Of a stretch of DNA of 64,000 nt, positions 36,335 through 46,914 are shown piece by piece. Both the position numbers and the translations under genes were made by a program. This DNA comes from Plasmodium coatneyi. Taxonomy: Eukaryota > Apicomplexa > Aconoidasida > Haemosporida > Plasmodiidae. Location: contig NC_033563.1 of the NCBI RefSeq assembly GCF_001680005.1, positions 372,001-436,000 on the forward strand, given 5' to 3'. The notes under the pieces are model-generated. The model saw only the letters and a program-made list of their open reading frames with translations. It searched no databases and was not told the origin of the DNA. Each line of letters begins with the position of its first letter. Position 1 is the first letter of the stretch.

Positions 36335-36835
36335 CTTTTTCTTATACATAGTTGATGGAACTCTTAATTTTCTAGCTCTAGTTATTTATTTCCTAAATGT
36401 ACACTTCTGACTGTATGTATATGAGTGCGCACACATAAGGAAAAGGTGGAAGCGTGATTTATGTATATGAACTCTATATATTAACCATTTTTAATTAATA
36501 CCCCTTTAAATAGGAATAATGCTTAAATGTGTAGTACATGTTTAAAATTCGAACTGGGAAGGGAGGCATTTCACGCTTATATAAATAGTGATGGATGTGA
36601 GCAAGGAATAATGGTGTCCTGTTACGGGTCACAACCTACATTCAAATAATAGGATGATTTGAGTACATATATATAGTGTGTTACTGCTGTTTGACGACTG
36701 CAGTAGAGCACACATAAGGAAAAGGATGATTCCAACGGTTATAATTACCTTGTAGTAAATTTTCCTATACTTACCTCCTGAATATATGAGCAGCTATAAC
36801 ATAAGTATAATATACATAAAGGTTGTAAATGAACA

Positions 36836-39071
36836 ATGGCACCAGTAGGAAGAAGAATGGCAAGAATATTAGAGGTAATTTCTTGTTAAGCATGAATACA
36901 TAATAACATGCATAATACCGTATACATAGTGTAAAAAGATTAAGGTAGTAAATGCGACCCATTCTTCTTACCCATACCAAGAGGATTTGAAAGATTCACC
37001 TTCGGAGGGAGCATACAATAAAATTACTGTAGGTAGTAGGTCTTACAATGATAAACCCTTGGACCCTACGGTGAAGCAACTGTTGATTACACTCTTAGGT
37101 GATATTGATGAAGTGAAATATATTATGGGAGCCTGGTATTACGTAAATAAGGAAGGGAAGGACATTTTGCCTGAAGATGAACGCTGTTATTTTTTATACT
37201 ACTGGATAGGAGGTTTGTTGCCCAGTATGACCGGGGATAAACCGTTCTGGAGTACTATGAACCTGATATACACAGCACTAAGGGGGTTGGATATTGAGAA
37301 TGCATGCCCAAATATAAGCACTAGTAATAATGTTGACGAGGAACTCTTGAAAAAAAGGAAACGGGTTTATGACTACTATTATGACTATGAAACTGTATAC
37401 AAACAGCGGTTGAATAGTGGAACCTGGTGTGACGATAGCCTTAGTATGCGTGTTGAGGACATACTTAAAATTTATAGTGCTGCTACCAAGGATTGTGCAA
37501 ATAACCTCACTGATCCGTGTTGTATCAAATTTAAAGATGGGGCTGAATGTAATAGGTATCGGAAACTAATACAATTAACATGCACTGAGCCGAAGCCATC
37601 AGCTCCCGATAATTGTGACTCCGATCTTGGTCCTAACGGGGTGTCTGGTGGAGAAGGAAAGGGAGGATCTGATGGTGGTGTAAGTTGTGCATGTGAGAAA
37701 AATACTGCGAGTTATTCTTATTTTCCCATGAATGAATTAGTGTGCATATATAATGCTTTATTCTTCATACAATTACCATATGCAGGAACACATACCTACT
37801 ACAATTGCACTTATAGGATCAGAAAAAAGAAAGTTTACCTTCAAGCATAGCGCGTAAAGAAATCGGAAAATTTGGGAACGGTAGTGGGACCCCCTGTAAA
37901 GATGATGACAGTTTCATTGAAGAAATGAAGAAAGCATTGAAGGAGGAAAATGGGGAGGATGCCTATGTGAAGGCGCTCCAGGGGGCTTGGTGCTACCTAA
38001 GTCAAAAAGGAGCAGAGGAACCATCCAACAATGGTCGTTGCGGTTTCTTATATTATTGGTTTGGAGATACCATTTCTGGCGATTGCACGGGTGAGGATTT
38101 TACAAGCACTATAAGTACAGTCTGCGAAGAAATACAGAAGTTGTCTGGTAAACATAATTGTGATATTGTATGCACCCGTACTAACAACAGCTATTTCAAA
38201 TTTGAGGAACAAGCTTATAATTACTTCTGGGACTATCAAACTATAGAAGGGAAGTTAACTGAGAGTGGCGGCTACTGCAGTGCGGACTATGAAGATTACC
38301 TGAAAAACGCTAACAGTGCTTATGATATTCTGGATGGGCTCCGTGGAGGGAATCCTGGTACTGACAATATTAATTATGCAGAGTTCATGGCGAAGTATGG
38401 ACAACGCAAACCTGAGGAACTCATAGAATCAAAATGTCCAGCAGCACGGATGCAGAAACCTTTAAAAGGTATGAAATCTTCTAATGAAGTTTCCCAGGAA
38501 CCTGCAGCACATGTGAGACCTTATATTGCAGTTAACAAGATTGAACCAAAGAAAGAGGAACCAGTATCAGTTACCGCCTCTATTGTACCTTCCGTATTTG
38601 CAACATTAGGACTACCATTTATCACTTTCTTCTTATATAAAGTAGAAAATATTGTATATACTGAACATATATGAATAGTAACAATTTCTATTAATACATT
38701 TATTCTTTATAAGTAAATAAATGTAGAAAAAGTGAGCGATAATATATATATATTGTACACCCCTTCCCTACCTTTCCTTCTCTTTGTAGTATAATCTTTT
38801 ACCTTCTTCGATAAGGAGCAACACCTTCTTTGGAAGGAACAGCAGAAGGAAAGAACGATCAGTTCGACACGACTTTGATACGCTAACAGAAAATGCTTCC
38901 GCAGAGAATGCTTCTACATTAGGCTCTACGTTAGACGACTCTACGGAAACTGCAACAATAGGTGACAGTGCTACAGAATATTCTGCTCCGTATACTACTC
39001 ATTCTAGAAGAACAAGGAATGCTCCACGGAAAAAGAATATAGGTTACCATAGTATGGAACATCGCATGTAA
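36836..39071 (+). CDS. KIR: KIR-3, two ectodomains
   Basis: Four exons in phase: 36836-36874 (MAPVGRRMARILE), 36984-37679, 37817-38641 and 38790-39071, giving 613 residues. Exon 2 is one ectodomain (CYFLYYWIGGLL, VYDYYYDYETVYK, DPCCIKF). Exon 3 starts DQKKESLPSSIARKE, using the TTATAG acceptor at 37816, and gives a second ectodomain (CGFLYYWFGDTI, CDIVC, YFWDYQTIEG, DYEDYLK), then a short stalk and a transmembrane helix ending FFLYK. Exon 4 is the tail, starting YNLLPSSIRS and ending MEHRM, with Thr/Ser-rich repeats. Both domains are divergent copies and the first ends in a Gly-rich linker. The GTAAGT donor at 37680 fits well. Family and role are as for the neighbouring genes. Confidence 0.85.
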
Positions 39072-39909
39072 CATTGAATTTGTGCCTTTAGGGAGGACAT
39101 AAATAAGCGTAAGGTCCTTACAGTGAAAAAACAAAATGGCCTTTTCTTTTTTTTAAATGTACCAGTTTGTCCTCTATAATTTTTTTTTTTTTTTTCGTAT
39201 ACACACACATGTGTGACTTGGTAAAAAATTTGTGTAATTGGTACAAAGTTCCTTTCTTTTTTTTTGTAAGAATTTTTTTTTTGGCAATTTTTTTTGTTGT
39301 TGCAATTTTTTCTGTGTGACAAATTTATATTAGGGCATTCCTTTTTTTTCTGGCTAGTTTTTTTTTTTTTTTTGCAATTTTTTCTGTGACAAAATTTATA
39401 TTAGGTAATTTTTCTCTTTTTTTGGACAATTTTTCTCTGTGACAGATTTTATATTAGGGCAATTTTCTTTTTGACATCTTTTTTTTTGCAATTTTTTCCC
39501 TGTGACAATTTTATGTTAGGGCATTTCATTTTTGGATAATTCTTTTTTTTTTGTGCAATTTTTTTCTGTGACAAAGATTTATATTAGGGCATTCTTCTTC
39601 TTTTTTCTGGAGAACCTTTTTTTTTTTTGGACATTTTTTTTTTTTTTTGCACTTTAACATATTAATTGTTCTCTTTTCATTTTTTTTCTTCTTTAAAGAA
39701 TATAGGAATTAGTAAAAAAAAAAAAAAAAAGGAGCAAATAAAAGTGTACAAAGGAACTTTTTAAAGAAGAAAGCAGGAACAAAGAGAAGGAAAGAATGCC
39801 ATTTGTTACCTTGTACACTATATATGAATTCCGTGCGGTTGTGTTATTTATGTTCCTTCCTCTGGGGGGAAGAACATTCCCATTCCAATGGTACGTTTAA
39901 TGGAACGCA
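39072..39909. other. Convergent 3' spacer of KIR-3 and KIR-4
   Basis: No gene. It is filled by a T-rich minisatellite and poly-T runs and contains no telomere-like heptamers, unlike all the 5' spacers of the cluster. Confidence 0.7.
39286..39600 (+). repeat. T-rich minisatellite, about 55-65 bp unit
   Basis: About five copies built on GCAATTTTTTCTGTGACAAA followed by TTTATATTAGGGCATT, separated by variable poly-T. Copies start near 39300, 39375, 39425, 39488 and 39555. Confidence 0.85.
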
Positions 39910-41468
39910 TCACATACTTGCATAACTAATATTTCTTGAATTCTGCTGTCTTTGTTGTTGTCTATTATTATTTGTTCTTTCCCTCCTACGTGGTTCACCA
40001 TATACGATAGAAACATCCGTCGAACTTCCTGCTGTTAAGTTCGATGACGAACCCAACGTTGTAGAATCATATTCTGTAGATCTGTCCGTAGAAGTATCGT
40101 CGTCGCCTGAGAATGATGTGTTTAATTCCTGTCGGACGGGCCTTCCTTTTCTGTTCCTGCTGCTGTTACTTCCAAAGAAACTTTTTATCCTAGACAATAA
40201 TGAAGTATACTGAAGTAAGGAAGGGGAAAGTTCTTAGGTGGTACGGTGGTATGTGGGTTGTTAGGTGGTGGGGTGGTACGGTGGAAGGAATGTTGTTAAG
40301 GGTGGTAAATGGAAGGAAGGTTGTTACGTTGTTAGGTGGTTGGTGGAAGGTTGTTAGGGTGGTGGTAGGGGTGTTAGAAGGACATATATAGTAAACTTTA
40401 ACATTTATTTTAAATGGCAGTAAATGTTAATATATGTTATTATTCATATTTCACTTGCCACGGTTATTACTTTATACAAAAGGGAACCAGCGAATCCAAG
40501 TGCTCCTATAGAAAATATAGAAGAGATGGTTGCAGCGGCGGTGGTACCTGTATCGGCTATGGACCGTTCTCTATATACCGCCCTACATTTTAATGCTGAA
40601 TGTTCCTTTTCTTTATAATCCTCAAACATTTTTCTGAATAGGGCACAATAGCCATTATCAGGTTTCCCCTGGCAATGTTCATACACTTCACTGTAGGCTG
40701 TATAACTACATTCCAGATACTCACTATACTCGTAAGTACAAGGAGTCTCATCGGGATTAGTATTCTCCAGGTCACCTTCTATTTCATCATAGTCCGTATA
40801 GTACTCATATGCTTTTTTCATTAGGTAGAATGTGCTTTCGTTAATATTGTTTGCACAAAAATCCTTACACTCCTTCCCGGCAACTTCCCCCTTCAGGGAA
40901 TCATGAATTTCTTTCATAATTGTTGCAAATGATTTACTTTCGTCGTCGTTTTTCACTTCTTTCCATACTTTATCTCCTAGCCAAAAATAAAAGAAATTAT
41001 ACATAGGATTATCCCCTTCATTGTCCTTATACCCATCCTTAAATATAGAACACCAAGCTCCTGCAATTTGCTGCACATACTGCTTAATACTTGGATAACT
41101 GCTTAATGCCTTGTCCAAGGAAGTCTTCATCTCTCGTTCCTTCTCACAAACTTCACTTCCCTCAGTACTCCCGTAACCATCTAATGCCATGCTCGCAAGA
41201 GCCTGCCCCTCTCTCCTACTCCAACTCTCGCCTTGTACATTGCCTTTTTCCTTCCCATCGAACTTATTGTATCTTACCTCCCAAGGTAAATCACTCACCT
41301 GTTAATGTGAACAATAGAATACACATGTACATATATACATATATATATACATGTATATATTTATAATGCATGTATATATGTGTGTGTTTGTGTGTATATG
41401 TGCATTCAGACAAAATTCCAGTAGGGAAGAAAGTTAACCGCTAATATTGCTGTTGCGGGTTGCACCAT
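39910..41468 (-). CDS. KIR: KIR-4, single ectodomain variant antigen
   Basis: Three exons in phase: 41439-41468 (MVQPATAILA, donor GTTAAC), 40471-41298 and 39910-40209, giving 385 residues. Exon 2 starts VSDLPWEVRYNKFDG, followed by a Cys-poor insert, the MYNFFYFWLGDKV hallmark, KECKDFC, a YYTDYDEIEGDL segment, ECSYTAYSEVYEHC and GYCALFRKMF. The stalk is very short before the transmembrane helix (AAATISSIFSIGALGF) ending LLYK. Exon 3 is the tail, YTSLLSRIKSFFG, with a DST-type repeat and a Gln/Asn/Arg-rich end. The first exon is an inference from an ATG and a donor in the right phase. Confidence 0.83.
40221..40390 (-). repeat. Intronic repeat in KIR-4
   Basis: On the plus strand this reads as GGTGG, GTTAGG and GGAAGG words. 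In the gene's own sense it is the CCACCTAACAACCTTCC-type repeat that also fills the last intron of KIR-2. Confidence 0.75.
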
Positions 41469-42667
41469 TTTTTATGTACATTATTTACGTATATTTCTGT
41501 AAATAATGTATTCATGTTAGAATGTGCTCTTCCCATGTATTCGAACTGACTAAATATCTGTCCTCCGTTTGTTCTATAATTACGAATATTGAATTTTTAT
41601 TCTTTCAATAATATACATCCCTTAAATCTTGAATAATAATAATGTGCATTATCCATGTACCAAATCTTTACAGGTACATACTTAAGGCAGAAATAAGAAT
41701 TAATTCATTGGTATAATAACATAGAAGAAAAAAGAGAAGAACAGCAAACACACCTTTTTCGCGCATCATTCCTTCCTTCCATTCATTTACCGTATGGAAA
41801 GGTACATAATTATTTCAAGTACTACACATAATCATTTATATGTTTCAGTTATTACATATATAAAATGAATCAACTCCACCCCTGTTTTAATTAAAAATTT
41901 CTGCATGTTTTACGAATTTCTGTTTTATTGTTGCTTCAAAGGATTATAAAAAATTATTAACGCATGCAATATAGTTTATACGTACACATTACTTTCCCAC
42001 TCTTTGCTGGTATACGCACATTCCTCAATATGTAGTGAGGAGGAACGTACCACTTATAGAATAAGTTAGGACTAAAAATAATTAAAGGAGAGTTGTGTTA
42101 ACTTTCTTTGTAAAAAAAGAAAATGTACATATTCTTATAAGAATACGCCTATCTGCACTTTCCCCCAATTCTCCACTTAAGGTTCATATGTGACAATAAA
42201 CCCCTTCTTCCTTCTGCATTTCTTTCGCCTTCGTAAGTAACATATAAATGATTAATTCATTTTACATATATGTACTTTATACTCTGAATTAGCCCTTTCT
42301 TCCCTTTAAAACAAACTAATATTCCTTTATCATTATTTTTCCACACTCCTTCCTGCAGGTTCTTTTTTCATTTTTCTTCCCTTCCTCCTCATGGATATAT
42401 TATAAGTAGCTCATTCACATTCTATACCTATATGTCCTTTTACTGGAGATTCCAATTCCCCTTCAATTTATATACTATACCTTACATATTATTGCATTCA
42501 TAATCTCTTCACTCTATTTCATACGACTAAGAACCCCATAAGTATTAAGGCGATTCAAAGATTTAAAGAAGTAAAGGAACATAAATTTTAATGAAAATTC
42601 CACAACTACATTATTCTAAAGATCTAAAATATAAACATCCTTAAAAATATTTGAATAATTCAAATGA

Positions 42668-43192
42668 TTTATGGTTCAGCGATTAGGGTTTAGGAATGGA
42701 GTTTAGGGTGCAGCAGTAAGGTTTAGGGTTTAGGCTTCAGGGTTTAAGATTAAAGGGTACAGCCCTTAGTGATCAGATTATTGTCTTCACTGTTTAGGGT
42801 TTAGGGTTTAGGTTTTATGGCTCAGCGCTTAGGGCTTAGGGTTTACCGTCTAGGTTTTAGGGCTCAGCTTATAGTGTTTAGGATTTTGGGTTCAGGCTTT
42901 AGGGTTCAGGTTTTAGGGTTCAGGTTTTAGGGTTCAGGGTTCAGGGTTTTAGGGTTCAGAGTTTAGAGTTGAGAGATTAGTGTTCAGGGTTTAGAGTTCA
43001 GGTTTTAGGGTTCAGGGTTCAGGCTTCAGGCTTTTACCGTTTAGGATTCAAGGTTTAATTTTGAGGCTTTATGTTCAGGGTTTAGGATTCAGGGTTTAGG
43101 GTTTAGGGTTTAGGATTTAGGGTTCATGGTTTAGGATTTAGGTTTTAAGGTTCAGGTTTTGTTTAGGGTTCAGGTTTTAGGGTTTAGGGTTG
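42668..43192 (+). repeat. Telomere-like array 3, G-rich arm
   Basis: GGGTTTA/GGGTTCA heptamers for about 520 bp, with runs of GGGTTCAGGTTTTA. It contains two distinctive segments, A (about 42929-43015) and B (about 43018-43110), that recur inverted in the next arm. Confidence 0.9.
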
Positions 43193-43331
43193 GGGATGTT
43201 TACAATTCAAGCTATATCTTCGTGCAAATGGAGCGGAATTCATGTTGCGTGTGTAGAGCTAACATCCTGAATAATGTTTTTATGAGGGAAGAAGTTTCCT
43301 AGGAATATTAACAGCAATGATGGATACGTGA

Positions 43332-43790
43332 ACCCTGAAAACTAAAACCTCATCGCTAAACCCTAAGCTGTAAACCCTGAACCCTAATCCCTGAACCCTG
43401 AACCCTAAAACCTGAACCCTAAAACCTGAACTCTAAACCCTGAACACTAATCTCTCAACTCTAAACTCTGAACCCTAAAACCCTGAACCCTGAACCCTGA
43501 ACCCTGAATCCTAAACCCTGAACATAAAGCCTCAAAATTAAACCTTGAATCCTAAACCGTAAAAGCCTGAAGCCTGAACCCTGAACCCTGAACCCTAAGC
43601 CCTGAACCCTAAACCTTGAAGCTTAAAGCTTAAACCGTAAACCTTGAACGGTTAACGTTAAACTGTGAATCTTGAACGCTGAATCCTGAGCCCTAAGGCT
43701 TGTAAACAAAAATATTAATCTTGAGAGCTAAACTCTAACCCTAAATCCTCTATGTCTTAAAACCAAAATCCTAAACCCCTGAACCCGGAG
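43332..43790 (-). repeat. Telomere-like array 3, inverted C-rich arm
   Basis: CCCTAAA/CCCTGAA heptamers. About 43414-43500 is the inverted copy of segment A, and about 43501-43590 of segment B (one clear mismatch). The order A' then B' is not what a simple palindrome would give. Confidence 0.9.
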
Positions 43791-44030
43791 ATGCTGAAAT
43801 GAAAAAGAGCAGAATGTTATAATAAAAAAAAAAAAAAAAAAAAGGATGTGTGTTAATTTATAGAGTAGAATATATGATGAATGGGGAAAGGAAGCTCTTA
43901 TAATAGAAATGAGGACATTCGCCATATACGAATAATCGATTTGTAATATATTCTTCGAGAAAAATGGAGAATAAAAATTTTAGGTACTAAACAATAATAA
44001 AAGAGAAATAGGCGGATTTACATTAGATGA

Positions 44031-44051
44031 ATATTATTTTAGGTATGTGTG
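44031..44051 (+). promoter_or_regulatory. Candidate KIR upstream element
   Basis: ATATTATTTTAGGTATGTGT followed by a T-rich stretch and GTGCATAG, about 500 bp upstream of KIR-5. It matches the KIR-3 copy, including the T-rich run and CATAG that follow. Confidence 0.3.
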
Positions 44052-44537
44052 TATTTTTATTGTGCATAGAGAAATAATGCACTCCCCTATATTATATCCC
44101 TTCTTCCTTTATTTTATATGTACACGTTCCTTATTTGTATATGGATATACATGTCCATCTTAAGGAAGAAGAAATGAAGAATGCAGTGCCCATATAGACT
44201 ACACGAAATGTATATAAACAATATCTAAAAATACTTTTAAATAGCAGTAGACCGTAAAATAATAGTACATCCTAGTAATTTCTATTGAATAGGAAGGTTG
44301 TGTTCTTATGTTCATCTTAATTATATATACACATAATAATTTTGATGCAGATTTGTGTATGATAAATTATCACTAATTGATAATGGAACCATGTGCGTAT
44401 GATAGGTGAAGAAGGTAGTTCAAGGTGCATCATCATGCAAAGAGGGGGGAAATATTTAACAGCATAATTCATATATGGATATATAAAAGAACAATTTCTA
44501 ACATAAGTATACAATATAACGGGAGCACAAATAAAAA

Positions 44538-46914
44538 ATGGCGCCAGTAAGAGAGAAGAGCATAAAAAAAGGAAAAAAATATTCTACCCTTCTGCGCTTA
44601 CAGTTAACGATGGAGTGCGTGTACCGTAATTTACACTTACAGTAATATAAATATAGACTATGGAAACATCCACCTGTATATATTTTGATTCCTTCGTTAA
44701 TTTTACATTTTTAGGGGAAAGGAACTTCGGGTAAATTACCTTCAGAGGAAGTGTACGATAAATTCGAAAGGTCCAAGGCGTGTCCCAACGAAGGGGAATA
44801 CGAAAATTACAGGGGACAAATGGAGGATGTGATAAGGCCAGTATTACAGAAAGAGCACATTAATAAAGGGAATTTGACCACTGAAATTGCAGAAGGATGG
44901 TGCAATGCATATAAGATAAAGACCGAAGAGAGACCACAGGATTATAGGCCTGGGCACTTCTTCTACTATTGGTTAGGTAATAAAATAAAGGAGAAATTGC
45001 CTGAAAATGGGGATTTTCCAAAGGTCATAAGGGAAATTTACAGTAAACTGCCAAAGGACAAGGAAACGGAACAGAGTATCTTTGGAATTCTATACGGCGA
45101 TATTATCTGGCACACTTTCCAAAATAGAAAAAAATTATTTGACTATGACTATGACTATAAAAAATTAAAGCAGCAACCACAGGAGGGTGACTCATGCCCC
45201 TGGAAAGAAAAATTGTACGAGAAGTGGACAGAAGCTATAAAAGCACATGAGGACTTATTTAAAGCGTGTGCTGAAGATGACCCTAGTAAATATTGTTACG
45301 GCTTCAGGAAAACCAATACAAGGGAAAGGACACACCCGAAACCGCAGGACTTAACATGTACTACAAAGCGTGAAGAAGAGGATGAAGGTGATGAAGAGGG
45401 AGAAGAAGACGACCTCGTGGAAGAAGAGGAACTACTGCTGGACGACAATCTCCTAGAGGACGAGGAGGTAAGTGTGTCCAAATAGGAAGGAAGAATGGGA
45501 GGAAAGGATGGTCGACCATTCTTTTCTCCCTTTCTTCTTTCTTTTTCTTCTTTCACTTTAAAATGAATAGTAAAATAAAATATATATACAGAATGCTGCT
45601 TCTACTGAGTGTATTGTAATGGAAAATGTAACCAATACATACATATATTTGGTCTATTACTTTTGTAGGAGGGGAACAACCTAGGTAATTTACCATCAAG
45701 GGGAATATATACCCAACTGCAACAAGGCACAGTGTGCTCCAAAAAAATTAGTAACGAAGAAGAAATAAAGCAAATGTTGAGGAGCCATGGTGTGGAAGCA
45801 TCCACTGTTGATAAAATCATAAGTTCCTTATGTTATATAAGTACACTAGGAAGTGATAGGGACAAACAAGTAAAATATTGCAAATTCGTTTATTATTGGG
45901 TGGGTGAAGAATTATCTAAAATTCCGGGGGTTACAAAATTCCAAGAAGCTATGAAAGGCTGTAAGGACAAAATATATGACAGTGAGAGCGAACATAAGTG
46001 TGAGTTCCTTTACACTCCCGAAGAGAAAAAAGTCTTCAAAGCGTCAAAAATAATGTTCGATTATTATACAGACCGAGATTCTATAGAGGAAAATTTAATG
46101 AGTAAGGACAGGGATTGTACTAACCCCTATTATAAGTACCTGCAGAAAGCACAATATGCTTATAGGACTATCCGGCGTTCGTGCAATGGGAACGATAGCG
46201 ATCAATGGTGTGAACAATTTAAGAGCATGTATGGAGAATGTAGGAGTACGGGGAAGGTAAAGGCATCCCAGTGCAAAGTGGAAAATACACCAGGAATTCC
46301 ATGTTGGGGTGATTCCAGATGGGAAGCGGTTATATTACCTCCAGAAGATGGGGTAACGTCCCCTGGAAGCAATGCCACCACCACCGCTGCTGCCTCTTCT
46401 GCTATTGGATTAGTAGGATTACCATTATTCGCTTTCTTTTCATACAAGGTACAATAAGAATGGTCCATTATAACTGTAATTGAAAAGTGTATACACATTA
46501 TATCATCTATTAATACTTATTTTTTTTACTTAAAATAAAAATAAAATAAGTTGTTTCATATATATTTTTACACCCCTTCCATTCTTCATTCTTTTTTAGT
46601 ACAATCTTTTACCGTCCTGGATAAGCAACACAATCTTTGGTAATAACAACAATAGAAGAAAAAAAAGATCTACTGGACGTCAAAACATTGACGAATTAAC
46701 AGAAACGTCAACTATAGGTCCAGGAGAGAATGATTCAACATACGACTCCGCAACGGACACTTCTACAATAGGAGACTTGTCCACAACAACAGATGCATCT
46801 ACCATATATAATTCGAACCTCAACAGAAGAGGAGGAACAAGTAATAATAGAAGGGGAAAGCAACAACCACAGAGGCAACAGAGTCACCGAAATATAGGTT
46901 ATCAAAACATGTGA
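44538..46914 (+). CDS. KIR: KIR-5, two ectodomains with an acidic linker
   Basis: Exons 44715-45467, 45669-46448 and 46600-46914 join in phase. A short first exon is likely at 44538-44546 (MAP, then a GTAAGA donor) but is uncertain. Total about 618 residues. Exon 2 is an ectodomain (KLPSEEVYDKFE, HFFYYWLGNKI, FDYDYDYKKLK, YCYGF) followed by a strongly acidic linker of about 35 residues (EEEDEGDEEGEEDD core) that ends at the GTAAGT donor. Exon 3 is a second ectodomain (NLPSRGIYTQL, CKFVYYWVGEEL, FDYYTDRDSIEENL, WCEQF), then a Pro/Ser linker and a transmembrane helix ending FFSYK. Exon 4 is the tail, YNLLPSWISNTIFG, rich in Asn/Arg/Ser/Thr and ending GYQNM, close to the KIR-2 end GYQNI. Confidence 0.82.

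Larger units (their letters stand above)
35154..36835. other. KIR-2 to KIR-3 spacer
   Basis: No gene seen. T-rich and A-rich runs near 35280-35400 are followed by the second telomere-like array, then about 0.87 kb of AT-rich sequence upstream of KIR-3 that carries a motif shared with other KIR upstream regions (36314-36334). Confidence 0.65.
41469..44537. other. Head-to-head spacer of KIR-4 and KIR-5
   Basis: A 3-kb AT-rich region without a gene. It carries the third telomere-like site at 42668-43790 in head-to-head form. Confidence 0.7.

Noticed and set aside
30260..43790. Chromosome end or true telomere
   Set aside because: The heptamers are degenerate, occur in both orientations and have genes on both sides, including housekeeping genes within 20 kb.
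27732..46914. SICAvar genes
   Set aside because: The proteins have one or two FYYWLG-type KIR domains of about 230 residues, one transmembrane helix and short tails; no many-exon CXXC-rich SICA domains are present.
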